Shown here one piece after another: positions 1 to 10,658 of a DNA stretch of 64,000 nt (position 1 is its first letter; each line of letters begins with the position of its first letter). A program made the translations under genes and the position numbers. The DNA lies in the NCBI GenBank assembly GCA_022457155.1, contig JAJGOT010000052.1, forward strand, positions 1,189,501-1,253,500, in the 5' to 3' direction. The stretch is from Cladopsammia gracilis. Its lineage: Eukaryota > Cnidaria > Anthozoa > Scleractinia > Dendrophylliidae. The notes beneath the pieces are model-generated. The model did no database searches, was not told the DNA's origin, and saw only the letters and a list, made by a program, of their open reading frames with translations.

Positions 1-1018
1 TTTGTTTGATACCAGTGGTTTCACATAATCCGTGAAATACATTAGACACTCGTTCCATTGGTTTATTTTGTTTACACTTGACTATTTTTGAATTGTCATA
101 TAACATTGCATTGCCTTACACGAGAAGAGAGCAACGGTTTTGGGATGAGGGAAACGAAGTAAAAAACTAGAGAGAAGGGAGTGGCAACATGAAAAGGGAG
201 ACGGAGAAAAAATATCATTTCAGCTAATTATCATTTTTTTAGATATATTTGCAGCGTTCAAGCCGCGGCGTGTACCCAGAAACAGTATATAGGAAGGCAC
301 AAAACGCATCTCCGTAGTTTGGCCACTCGGAACCTTTTTTTGTTAATACTTTTAAAAAGGCATTCGTTCAGCCAGTTGCTTGTATGTTTTCTGTACTGCA
401 TGCAAATGATTATGGTATATTGTTATTGAAGTCATCTCGACACTACTAGGAAGAACTTTTCTATGCGGTTTATTCATCAATCATGACTTCAAACGTTTTT
501 TGAAGAAAGGAATATATAAAAACATTTCATATCGGAAAAGGTATTGCTGTTGATCCCATAGCAGGCCACGCAACATGGATCTAGATGAAATGAAAATGTC
601 AACACTCGGCAAGAAAAGCATGCCAACACGATACTGTTATTAAGATTGGACGTGTAACAGCTGTTGAGTTTTGTGAAAGGGTTTATCTAGCCAACACTGC
701 CAAGGAAACGTTTTATTTGGGACTTTTAAGTTGAGCCAGAAACGTTTCGAGGAAGTTCCCTTTCTCTAGAGGAAAGCATAGTGTTCCTAGTAGACCATTT
801 GTTCAACGCTTTTAACGAATATGGCAGTTTTTAATTGGTGATGGCAGTTTATTATAAGAACATTAATGCTCCATGGAAGCGACCTATCTTCTCAGGCTGC
901 TGTAGATCCTACCATCTACAACCGTTTTTTTCTGTTATTGGCCTTGAATAATATTCTCCCGTCCTCACACATGTATAATTGAAATGCTCGCTGCGTGCAG
1001 TTTTTACTGAAATCCCGT
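1..1018. other. No gene recognised
   Basis: AT-rich sequence with stop codons in all frames and no open frame resembling a known protein. No repeat structure was recognised. Confidence 0.5.
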
Positions 1019-1499
1019 GGGGGGGGGGGGGGGGGGGTACTCCCTATAATGGGCTATACGGGGATGCTCCGCCCGAAAGGGCTGGAAGTATATGAAAGGG
1101 TCGGGATTTCACGAGTTGAAGTATACGAAAGGGTAGGGATTTCACGAAGAATAGGAAAAGGTAGCGAAAACATAAAAAAAGGTAGGCAAAACTGCCATTT
1201 AAGTATTATAAAAAGGGCCGTAAAGGCTATATGAGAGGGGTACCATTTTCAATGAAAGGTATATGAAAGGGGTACCATTTTCAATGGACAGTATATGAAA
1301 GGGGTACCATTTTCAATGAAAGGTATATGAAAGGGGTACCATTTTCAATGGACAGTATATGAAAGGGGTACCATTTTCAATGGACAGTATATGAAAGGGG
1401 TACCTTTTCTATCAAAAACGGTATATCAAGGGGTAAGGGTTTGGACCTCGGGGCGGAGCATCCCGGTACAAAACTTTGTTAAGTACCCCCCCCCCCCCT
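1019..1499. mobile_element. MITE-like element with G-run ends and an internal tandem array
   Basis: The left end is a long G run followed by GGTACTCC and, further in, GGATGCTCCGCCC. The right end carries the inverted form, GGGCGGAGCATCC, then GTACCCCCC. Inside, about five copies of a roughly 41-bp unit with the core GGGGTACCATTTTCAATG lie between about 1,230 and 1,410. Inverted ends flanking an internal minisatellite suggest a non-autonomous DNA element. No coding capacity was seen. A related GGGGTACCATTT fragment occurs near 53,885. Confidence 0.6.
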
Positions 1500-3505
1500 T
1501 CTCCCCTCGAGACTGAAATATGTCATTATTGTTCTGAAGTCAGTAAAATTATACATTTAGCTCGTGACAGCTACTTTCAACTTCTTCAACCGAACCAAAT
1601 TTTGGCTATATCTTGATCAGACTTTGCCTAGTTCCTAGGCCTCTATATTTCGTCGCGGTCAATCGTTTCGGTCAATCCGTTTCGGGTCAAGTGGTACGAG
1701 CGACGAAGAGTTCGGCAGTTCGTCTCGGATACGTCACCGAAACGAATTGACCGTGAAGGACTGGGAAAGCCATACAGGAACTAGGCAAGATCAGACGGAC
1801 AAGGGAAACACCAGATAGTGATAGTGACAAGAAACTGACTGAACGTATTGGCCGCAGTGTAACACATTTGAACACACGCGCTGAAGCAGCAGGTTTAAAT
1901 AGAGTACCTGCCAGATTCCATAACCTTTTTGAAAAAAAAAGGAAGACTATTACGTCCAACATACAATTGTTAAACTGAAACCGAAACCTGATACAAGGAT
2001 AACCTTAACTCCCATATAAGATAAAAGAGATAGGGTAAAAAGTTCTCGTCTTAAATTTTAAAAAGAACCCCTAACGGAATCTCGTAATAAAGGTATGATC
2101 CCTAGCTATTTAATTTTACCTCTAAGGGGTACCAAAGGAAAACATTAACAACCTAAGTTCCACTGAGCATTGGGATTTTAAATTTGTAAATTAAAGGGGA
2201 TTATACATAGATCTCCTGACCACCTTTTCTTTACCCTAAAAGATACGGTAACCATAATACTCACAACTTGGGACATTTTAACACTGAAAACCCTATGAGG
2301 TACCAAAACCTCATTTTTAATCGCCTAAATGTACGACGGTCATCTCCCGTTACTCTATATGGGAATAATACGGCCACTTTATTTAATTAGCCACACGGTG
2401 AGTTAAAGCCCGAGTGACTAATTTTAATTGTAAATTAACCCGGCAATACGGCCACCCTAATGACCACACAAACAAACACAAGTAGTCGTCTGTATTCTAT
2501 GTACAATACAGTACAGTGTAAAAAGCACATATTAAACACATGTTGCGGTTTTCTGGTTCCATTTATCGTAATATTGACTTTTTACCTTTGTAATTTTAGT
2601 GTCGTTAGGTGTCCCCTATTAGTGGATGGTTTTTCCCTCTGCTAGATGACTTAGACACATAAATAAAGTTATTATTTATTCCAGTTCCATTTATTTATAA
2701 TAAAATTTAGGTTCACGGAAGGTACATGTACTATAACTTGGCCGCGGTGTGATCCGAGATGAGATAGAAACAAAATGGAAGGAAAGGATAGGAGAAGGGT
2801 AAAGGACCGAGTCCTGTATGCTACGATTAGGTGAACCACATTAATACGGCCAGAGAGATTTCGTGGCCCGTTGGTGAAAAGGGTTAACACCGGGTTACAC
2901 CAAATTGAAGAAACGTTGTCGGGTGAAAAGCATAAACCATGAACGACGCGACCCAAAGGTTTACTGGGAAATTGGGTAAATTAACCCTCGTCTCTAACAG
3001 AATACACCTTATATCAACGCAAGATGCATGAATCATGCTCTAAAATGTCTCAAGCAAAGAAAACATCTTGATTATCGAGAAATGGAATATTACTCAGCTT
3101 GCCAATGCTACCTACCCATAATCCCATTCAGTCTCATCGTTCATGGTTTATGCTTTTCACGGGTCAACGTTTCTTCAATTTGTTGTATACTGAATTATAA
3201 TTTTCAGCCACAAATATTCAGCGAAATATCACAGGTACTTAACTCGGCTTCTCTGGAAAGGAAATCACTACCGTGAAGCAGGTTTGGATATGCAATACTA
3301 ATTGCCATAAAATTTGGAGAACTTTCGGTTTGAATTTCTCCAACTCGAAGTATTATTAATAGTTTGAGAAGCTGTATCAAACACTCGAAAGAGTGATTCA
3401 TCAAGTATCCAAGCACCTCGAATTCAATTAAAAAAACTTAGCTGCGCCTCTTTTTTTCAACCCAGTTCTGGGTAAAGCACTCTTCCTCGTGTTTGATGCA
3501 TTACA
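1500..3505. other. Repeat-rich stretch without a recognised gene
   Basis: The motif TACGGCCA recurs near 2,367, 2,451 and 2,841. A segment of about 55 bp around 2,893-2,945 is repeated in inverted orientation around 3,137-3,190 (shared core GAAAAGCATAAACCATGAACG and its complement, with a few mismatches). These look like remains of an inverted-repeat element. Open frames here are short and unlike known proteins. Confidence 0.45.
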
Positions 3506-4077
3506 TTAACCCTCGGACGTACAGGGGGGTGGGGGGGGGGGGGGTTGCCACCCCCCTTAAGGTTTTTCAGTAGCTGTTTATTTATCCTTGAGACACATTT
3601 TGGTAAAGTTTGGCGACAACCAGTTGCTATGGTAACGAGATATGACGTCATAAGTAACATGTGGTCAACCCATTTGTGAAGAAAAAAGCGTGTTTTTCAC
3701 CTTTTCTCAGCGACAAAAACATAAAATGCTACCAAAAACATCAAAATGCTTGATTGTATGTTATTTTGCAACTCTAGCAGACAATATTTGCAATTTCCGC
3801 ATTTTTCTGATAAATTTGAATTTTTAGTAAAATCCAAGATGGCGGCCACCTAGGCGGCCATTTTGGATAATGTCACGGACTCCAGCAGCGTCCTAACCCG
3901 TATTATTTAGCTTATCTTGTAAAGCACATCGCGGGCTATCTATTAGATGTAAAATATTTCCGAAATATTGCAACATCGCAAAAACCCAAGAGGGGGGGTT
4001 CCAACAACCCTCCCCCCCCCCCCCCCCCCCTTGTACCACGGTTGGGGTATACGTTTGCGTATACGTCCGAGGGTTAA
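3506..4077. mobile_element. TIR element flanked by TTAA
   Basis: The left end reads TTAACCCTCGGACGTAC and the right end reads GTATACGTCCGAGGGTTAA, an inverted pair about 572 bp apart. TTAA sits at both edges, but because it is palindromic it could be target site or terminus. The interior has a G run near 3,525 and a C run near 4,013, so further inner ends are also inverted. No coding frame was seen. It looks like a non-autonomous DNA transposon; the superfamily is not decided. Confidence 0.6.
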
Positions 4078-4748
4078 GGTCAGTCCTTATTGAGTAAACC
4101 CGGCCGGAGACTTGGGATTTAGTCGGTGTCCTGTGAATGATAAGGAAGATTGAAGTTTAGATGTGTCTGCCATTTCTTCCAACGTCTCGTGCACATTTTT
4201 GCATAAAGTAAACGTTATACCAGAAATAACATTTGCGGAAGTGCACGTGAAACAATCAGTGATTTTAACAGATCGCTCTCGTCCCGACATTTTGTCCGTG
4301 TTCTAAATAAAAGGGCAAGTGTAATTTATCATGTGCGCGCTTTTAAAACTACCGACTAGAAAGCTGTCTAAGTTTTTGTCATGTTTGAATCGGTGGTGGT
4401 GGGAAAAGATTCCTCCTGTGTTGGGATCATTTTGGAGTAATTTAAAAAGTTTTAAAGCTTTCCAAGCTTCTCATTTCACACGGTATCGAAAACATGCTTC
4501 AATTGACCAGATACTACACATCGTAATAAACAAAATCGCCACCAAATCTTATACTTAGTTTTAGTCCATGCGCGGTCTTGATTACCATTACCAATCCGTG
4601 GCGCGTCTACGTCTTGTTAGCATCTAATAGAGTTACGTAATGAAAACAAATAAATTAAGACATTGAATCACAAAATAGTTAATTTAACTGTCTGCAGTGC
4701 GCGAGTTGTCAACCAGTGTACGCTTATGAGAATATCATCACTAACTCA
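4078..4748. other. Downstream flank of the GPCR, no gene recognised
   Basis: Short open frames only. This lies just 3' of the minus-strand GPCR and would include its 3' UTR. No clear polyadenylation signal was identified. Confidence 0.4.
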
Positions 4749-5705
4749 CTAAGAAATCTTACTTGCGATTTCTATATCAATAGGGCTTTTGTTATGTGTG
4801 TTTAATGAACTCACAGGTCCAATTATGTTTGATTGTGCGGGCTTCACGCGCAGATGCCTCCCAAAAAAACAGCAAAGAGTTCGACGAAAATCAGGGAACC
4901 TAAAGCTGTAGATAATCAGATTCATAAACGAATTGCTGTAATGCAGCAGTTTGATGGCGTTTATGAAGTTAAGTCCCACTTTTGTTTGACATTTAATGCA
5001 AAAGAACATTGTGATGTTGAGCAAATGGAAAGGAAGCCACGTGACAAAGAACACTCCTGTGACAATTGCAAGTGTTAGTATAAGTTTTTTTTCTTGTTCA
5101 ACTGACACTCTGCTGTATCTTCGATGCCGACCACGAAGCTCGTTTTGCCGAGCCCGCACTTTGTACCAGACAGCGGTGTAAGTGGCAAGCATCACAACAA
5201 GGACAAACGAAAGCGCGAACATCATGTTGTAGAAGAATACTGTAAATTTGATGATTTTCAGCTCTTGCAAAATATGCAAAAGAACTTGTAGCGACGAGAG
5301 AAGCCAGCATAAAACAACAGCTGCGAAATATGGCAACTTTCCAGCGGCTCTGTGCCTGTGGGGCCAAAATACTGAAAATGCTCGCTCAAGTCCTATCACT
5401 GACAATCCAAACAGCGAAGCAAAGCCGCTTAGAAGGTCAATGGCCTCGTAACTTGTTTTAAACGTAACGTTGTGCGCTAACAAGCTCTGAGGCCATTGAA
5501 ATACCGTGTACATCGGAACTGCAACTGCGCCCACGAGCAGGTCAGCGACAGCCAAGTTGATGAGAAGCAGGCTTGTGCGCATGCGCCGTAGTCTTGAGCT
5601 GTTAAGGAACACTGCTATGGAGAGTGAGTTGCCAATGATGATGAACAAAGCAAGGCAGCTGTATAGGACAGACCACGTGACTCGCTCCGGGGCCGTGGAA
5701 GACAT
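4749..5705 (-). CDS. Rhodopsin-family (class A) G protein-coupled receptor, intronless
   Basis: A single open frame of 318 codons from an ATG at 5705 with a G at -3; an in-frame GTG upstream is not a plausible animal start. Seven hydrophobic segments are visible. TM1 has GNSL (the class A GN motif). TM2 has LAVADLLVG. TM3 ends with LERAFSVFWPHRHR, a variant of the DRY motif. TM6 has FFVTWLPFHLLN, a variant of CWxP. TM7 has NSFMNLIIYSFRFPDFRR, a variant of NPxxY followed by helix 8, and CCFFG after it could be palmitoylated. The usual disulphide cysteine at the top of TM3 and its partner in the second extracellular loop are not seen, as in adenosine, melanocortin and lysolipid receptors. Ligand unknown. 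Large families of intronless receptors of this kind are typical of anthozoans. It would act at the plasma membrane through G proteins. Confidence 0.88.
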   Translation of the reverse strand: MSSTAPERVTWSVLYSCLALFIIIGNSLSIAVFLNSSRLRRMRTSLLLINLAVADLLVGAVAVPMYTVFQWPQSLLAHNVTFKTSYEAIDLLSGFASLFGLSVIGLERAFSVFWPHRHRAAGKLPYFAAVVLCWLLSSLQVLLHILQELKIIKFTVFFYNMMFALSFVLVVMLATYTAVWYKVRARQNELRGRHRRYSRVSVEQEKKLILTLAIVTGVFFVTWLPFHLLNITMFFCIKCQTKVGLNFINAIKLLHYSNSFMNLIIYSFRFPDFRRTLCCFFGRHLRVKPAQSNIIGPVSSLNTHNKSPIDIEIASKIS

Positions 5706-5816
5706 GGCTAACTGACACTTCCAAAGAAACAACACGTGGTCTGCAGAAAATAAAACATAACGATGTTAAATTCTTTCTATTCTATATTCTAGAGGCTTTA
5801 TTCAAACTTGCTGAAT

Positions 5817-5955
5817 GTATATGTTGTGGTGCAATTTTGTCCTTGGTGCAAATTTTCCTTTCCTTTGTTTTGGGGTATGGTAATGTGTGATAATGAGTTT
5901 TAAACAAAGGAAAATAAAATTTGCACCAAGGACAAAATTGCACCACAACATATAC
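5817..5955. mobile_element. Short palindromic MITE, copy 1
   Basis: A near-perfect inverted repeat: GTATATGTTGTGGTGCAA on the left is matched by TTGCACCACAACATATAC on the right, with arms meeting around TTGGGGTATGGTAATG. It lies about 110 bp upstream of the GPCR start. A second, partial copy is at about 52,043-52,150. Confidence 0.7.
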
Positions 5956-5997
5956 CTTGATAATATAAAAAAGATTTCTAAACAATACCACTTTGAA

Positions 5998-6345
5998 GCT
6001 TGAATTTTTTTCAGGTTGCATTTTTAACTGCTCAAGTTAAGAGCACGCCGTGAAGATCACAAATGTTGCTCCTGTTTATCCGCAGTTCACATATATGATT
6101 TTCATATATTCACTATCATCGGGTAATTACGAACTCACAATTGATTTTCTATCCATCTCGCTTGATAGCTCAGTGGATAAAGCATTGCACCGGTATCGGA
6201 AGGTCATGGTTTCGAATCCCGTTCAAGCCTGAATTTTTTTCAGGTTGCTTTTTCAACTGTGGTTTATAGCACACTGCGAGGGTCACAAATTTCACTCATG
6301 TTTATCCGCAGTTCACATATATGATTTTTATATATTCATATTCCT
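5998..6345 (+). repeat. Tandem pair of about 118-bp repeats around a tRNA-like segment
   Basis: Two copies begin with TGAATTTTTTTCAGGTTGC (about 6,002 and 6,231) and run through GTTTATCCGCAGTTCACATA into a TATATTCA tail. Between them, at 6,160-6,230, is a tRNA-like stretch with a good A box (TAGCTCAGTGGATA), a good B box (GGTTTCGAATCCC) and complementary ends (GCTTGA and TCAAGC). The anticodon arm does not fold well, so I read this as a tRNA-derived repeat and not a working tRNA gene. Confidence 0.5.
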
Positions 6346-7232
6346 AATCCCACATCAAGAACAAAAGCAGAGTTTGAGAAAGGGCCGGAACGGACACGAG
6401 GTCCCGACGAGGCATGCGCAAACCCCACTACATAATTATGTACTACTATGTAATGCATTAATAATATACAAAAGTTTATAGCTTCATAGCTAACAAACAT
6501 TCTTGGCAACAAAAAGGTCTGCCAATGGCCCTACAATATGGACACACAGTCTTCCACGGACATCTTTTCCTCTCAAAAGGCCACAAAAGTTGTTTCTTCA
6601 ACCTCGAAGGATGTTCACGTTTTGTCACCTTACCGTCTGTACAATCTTAATCCCTTTACAAGAGAACATAACGGGTCTTGCCCCTTTACCAATATATTTA
6701 GAGCTTCGCTCATTTTATATATGTTTGAATCTGTGATCATTCAAATGAAAGCTTTTTAGTAGCAAATTCCGGGTGTGGTGTTTATTTTTCAAGGTCGTAA
6801 CATCAATAAAATTTTTAACGTTTTTCCATCAGTCAACTTGGCGCTAGAACGTGACTTTAATTTCTACGTAAATGGTAATGAACATCATAATTCTGAAAGA
6901 ATTAACCTGTTGGCGGACAACCTGGAGCTGGCTGTCACCAAACGTCGATCCTTTCGCTTTTTTTTTTGTTGGATGAAGCCGGATCTCTAACGCTTTTTTC
7001 GATTTTGAGATTATGGCAACCACTTTTCGTTAACGGCAATCCGATCTGTACCAGCGTGGGTTGACATAATTTTTTTTTATGCTTTAAATAATATGGCAAA
7101 ATCAATTTGTTACACATTTTCAATATTCCGGTGTGACAAAAATGAAATTATATTCTTCTTCCCCGGTTTCGCCGCAAGCTCTATGTGTAGACGAATCACG
7201 CAGTTTTGCTATACAGTTTTTTTATGTGGCCT
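6346..7232. other. No gene recognised
   Basis: Short open frames without similarity to known proteins. AT-rich, no clear repeat structure noticed. Confidence 0.4.
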
Positions 7233-7244
7233 TTGTCATAACCG

Positions 7245-7545
7245 TGGGCGGCACGGTGGTCTAGTGGTTAGCGCGTCGGACTTTCAACCTGAAAGTCGGT
7301 GGTTCGAGCCTGGTCTCTGCCGTTGTGTTGTTTCCTTAGACAAGAAACTTTTCTCCACACTGTCTCTCTCCACCCAGGTGTATAAATGGGTACCGGCGAC
7401 AAAATGCTGGGGGTAACCCTGCGATGGACTAGCATCCCATCCAGGGGGGAGTAGCAATATTCCTAGTTGCTTCATGCTACGGAAACCGGGTTAAGCTCCG
7501 GCCGTGTGGGCCATCGTGGCCCGAGTGCGACTTTACCTTTTTTTT
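7245..7545 (+). mobile_element. tRNA-derived SINE with target site duplication
   Basis: The 5' end is tRNA-like, with an A box in GGTGGTCTAGTGGTTAG and a B box in GGTTCGAGCC. The body contains ACCCAGGTGTATAAATGGGT and CATCCCATCCAGGGGGGAGT, and the 3' end is a T-rich tail. The flanks TTGTCATAACCGT (7,233 on) and TTGTCATAGCCGT (7,546 on) match at 12 of 13 positions and are the likely target site duplication. It would be transcribed by RNA polymerase III and mobilised by a LINE; it encodes nothing. Confidence 0.85.
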
Positions 7546-7559
7546 TTGTCATAGCCGTT

Positions 7560-8125
7560 GAAAAAAAAATATGGTCCCCGGCAACAATTTTATCCATCTT
7601 TCAAGCTAAAACTTTGAACACTGAGATGCATGCATCATATGCAAAGTCTTAAAAATCCATCGCGATCTCCGGTCCTGTCAAATTTTCGTGTTCATGATAC
7701 CTTTCCGCTGCTAAGTGAGTGTACAGCACTTAGATAGACTTGCCACAAGTCGACCTCACGAGTTTCACAGTAAAGCGAGCGAAGCGGCCGAGCGAGCGAC
7801 GAAGTCGCGAGAGGTCGTCCGGCGGGCTTTTAATACGAGGGACTTTGTTGAAAGTCTACACTTTAGAAAAGTACAATGCTTGTACTGATTTGAATGATGT
7901 CAATGATCATGTTTGAGCTGTTTAGAATGTTATCCACAGACTCAAAAGCTACAACCAGCTTGAACAGCGTAATCATAAATACCACAGTAAAGTTCTCAGC
8001 TAAGTGCATAGCTTTTCAAATATGTTGCCTTTTGGCAAACATGCTCCAGTCTGAATGTTCAGTTGTCACGAAGTTGGAGACAAAACCGGCGCGATATTCA
8101 CGGTGATGTCCTGTTTACATGCAAC
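7560..8125. other. No gene recognised
   Basis: Short open frames only. A GC-rich patch near 7,770-7,830 (GCGAGCGAAGCGGCCGAGCG) is probably a repeat fragment. Confidence 0.35.
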
Positions 8126-8640
8126 AACAACAACAACAACAACAACAATTTATTCAGTATTCCCATATATATACATGGCATTACCTACTTAATAAATCTG
8201 AATTACATTAAATAATTATGTCTAATAATTAAACTAGCATTGATTGTCGATTTAGCATTGAGTCATAAATATAAGCAGCAATGGTTCTACAAACAAAAGG
8301 ATCAACGTTATTAAAAAGAAACAGGATTTTTGAAATATTGTTGAGATCATTAAAATTTCGATATTTGTCGTTTATTTCATCAAAAAATTTCTTACGTGAA
8401 GCATTATAATGATTGCAAGAGAATAGAAAATGGAATTCGTCTTCGATTTGATTTGAATTACAGAGAGAGCAGGTTCTTAAATTTTCAGGTGTCTTGTTGT
8501 GCCGGCCAGTTTCAATTCGCAGATTGTGATTTCCAAGACGAAATTTATTGATTTGTTTTTTGTGGCGTACATTTTTTATCGAATCCAAGGAGCCAGATTT
8601 GTGACAATCTTGTTTAAAGATAGAGTAGAATTTAAGTTTT
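8126..8640 (-). mobile_element. 5'-truncated non-LTR retrotransposon, C-terminal reverse transcriptase tail
   Basis: The minus strand carries an open stretch (about 8,229-8,588) containing INKFRLGNHNLRIETGRH and then a CxxC-x8-H-x4-C-type zinc-binding tail (RTCSLCNSNQIEDEFHFLFS and the following C and H). This tail follows the reverse transcriptase domain in some animal non-LTR elements. The polymerase domain is missing, so this is a 3' fragment. Reading on the minus strand, the stop is followed by AATAAA and a (TTG)n tail seen on the plus strand as CAACAACAA at 8,128-8,149, typical of LINE 3' ends. The same peptide pattern appears at the right edge of the window. Confidence 0.75.
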
Positions 8641-8810
8641 TTATTTAGATTAAATTAAGTTGGTGATTAGTTGAAGTTTTATTAACACTTAGTCGAATAC
8701 GTTCAGTGAAGTTGTTAATGTTTAAATTTGAAATGTTTAAATTCGAAAGATAACACAGAGAGTTGACTCTTTGCATAATGCTCAGTTGGTTTTTGTCGAA
8801 CATTTCTTTA

Positions 8811-9096
8811 TAGAGCAGTTTTCAATCGAGTGTCGAAAGTAATTACACAATTGCTTTGGTTTTGCATTGCTACGCTTTTTGATTAGCTAAAAAATCTCGC
8901 GCCACTTTCTCGACCAATCAGAAGTAAAACCAAAACCAATCGTGACTTGCTCGCACGCGTTTTCCCACGCTTGGCGCCGGCGACATGTAATTGCTTCGAG
9001 CACTGATTGGTTCATTGGATTGTTTACGACTGCTGTGATTGGTCAGAGTAATTACTTTGGTTTTGGTTTTACGACACTCAAATGAAAACTGCTCTA
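8811..9096. mobile_element. 285-bp MITE, family A, copy 1
   Basis: The ends are TAGAGCAGTTTTCAAT and ATGAAAACTGCTCTA. The interior has CGCGCCACTTTCTCGACCAA and GGCGCCGGCGACATGTAATT. Two further copies of nearly the same length are at 41,065-41,347 and 60,242-60,529. All three are flanked by TA or begin with it, as in Tc1/mariner-type MITEs. No coding capacity. Confidence 0.82.
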
Positions 9097-9388
9097 TAGA
9101 TAAAGGCATTGTTTGGCAATGTTATCTTCTGGTTTCATGCAGTGAAAGCCAAATCTTCACTCCTTCTTTGGTTCCTTTAGAATACAAACGGATTTCAAAT
9201 TAAAAAGCCTAAACTATTTTAGCTGTCAAACTATGGTTTATTATATAATACGAAATTAAAAAAAGAAGAACGTCTCATGTTAAGTAGTAGGTTAACGATC
9301 CCCAGTTTTTATTTCAGCGCCAATTACCTGATAACCAGACTTTGAGATCATAGAAAAGTGTTTTGCATCGTCTCTAACACTGTAAACC

Positions 9389-9893
9389 ACCCCGCCGGGT
9401 ATGTGCCGCCCAACAGGGTATGGTTTTGGTATACAATTTCACTATTTCGCGTCTTGAACAGGGTGTCTTTTTGGACCGGAAAACGCTCATCGGACTTCAA
9501 ATTCGTTTACAAATATTTTTTTCTATCCCAGAGTCAAATGAAGTATCGTATTATTACGTTTTGCATAGACTGTATGATGGCACCATACTAGACCGAGTGA
9601 CCAAGGTGTTTGGTGCTTGATCTTTGTTTAGCTGAAAAAGCTCACTGACTTCAACAACAACAAAAAAGAAAAGAAATAAATTGTTTTCATTTTATATTTA
9701 ATATATTTACTAGCTAAATAAAAAGGAGATGTTCTTAATCTTGAACAGGGTGTTATATTTGGGTTGCATTCTTAATCAGGGTCACGAAAATAGGTCTCTT
9801 GTCTTAAACAGGGTAGCGAAATGAACGGATTTTGTCTTAAACAGGGTCAGGGTTTCAAGGCCTTGGCGGCACACCCCCACCCAAACTTCCCTC
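9389..9893. mobile_element. Inverted-ended element with internal AACAGGGT repeats
   Basis: The left end (GCCGGGTATGTGCCGCCC) and right end (GGCGGCACACCCCCACCC) are imperfect inverted matches. The interior repeats CTTGAACAGGGTGT or CTTAAACAGGGT about five times. The plan resembles the element at 1,019-1,499. Not coding. Confidence 0.5.
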
Positions 9894-10156
9894 AAGTGGA
9901 AACCCTTTAGTTTGAGGTCACAAACAGTGAGACGATATATCCAAAAGCAAAATTCGTTTCAAAGGCACTTTAAAAGTTAAGAAACTTATATATAGTATAA
10001 AGAAACGGCAAAACAGGAACATACTGCTCGGTAGCTTTTATTTAAATGGCCAAACCTATAAGCTTTTTATCCCTTGCATGACTCAGATTTGACTCAAAAC
10101 GGAGTCACTTTTTCAGGATTGCATAAGCTCAATGAACACTGATCATTTGCGGAGAG

Positions 10157-10658
10157 TACTGCTCCGCCCTAATAGCTTTCATTCGAATGGTCACCCTTTC
10201 AATTATTTTATGACCATTTCATTCACAAACAAGACGGGTTCAGGCCTCGATTCCTTTATCCTTGCGCTAATTACGTGGAGTGATAAAACTATGCCAAAAG
10301 CGCGGGATCGAAATCGAATAACCTCTGGCGCGGCTGCCAAAAGTTGGCATGGCCCCGACAGGCCGGATCCATAGCTTTTGAAACGATGAGCCATTGGCCA
10401 TTGGCCAGTACTGCTCCGCCCTAATAGCTTTCATTCGAATGGTCACCCTTTCAATTATTTTATGACCATTTCATTCACAAACAAGATGGGTTCAGCCCTC
10501 GATTCCTTTATCCTTGCGCTAATTACGTGGAGTGATAAAACTATGCCAAAAGCGCGGGATCGAAATCGAATAACCTCTGGCGCGGCTGCCAAAAGTTGGC
10601 ATGGCTCCGACAGGCCGGATCCATAGCTTTTGAAACCATGAGCCATTGGCTCGCCATT
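10157..10658 (+). repeat. Two tandem copies of a 251-bp unit
   Basis: Unit 1 (10,157-10,407) and unit 2 (10,408-10,658) both begin GTACTGCTCCGCCCTAATAG and end near GAGCCATTGGC. They differ at few positions, for example GACGGG against GATGGG, which implies a recent duplication. The open frames within are by-products of the repeat. Confidence 0.85.

Noticed and set aside
5706..5735. Ten extra codons upstream of the GPCR ATG
   Set aside because: The longer frame begins with GTG, not used as an ordinary start in animals; the ATG at 5705 has a good context.
6160..6230. A tRNA gene
   Set aside because: A and B boxes are good but the anticodon arm does not fold well and the segment sits in a repeat pair.
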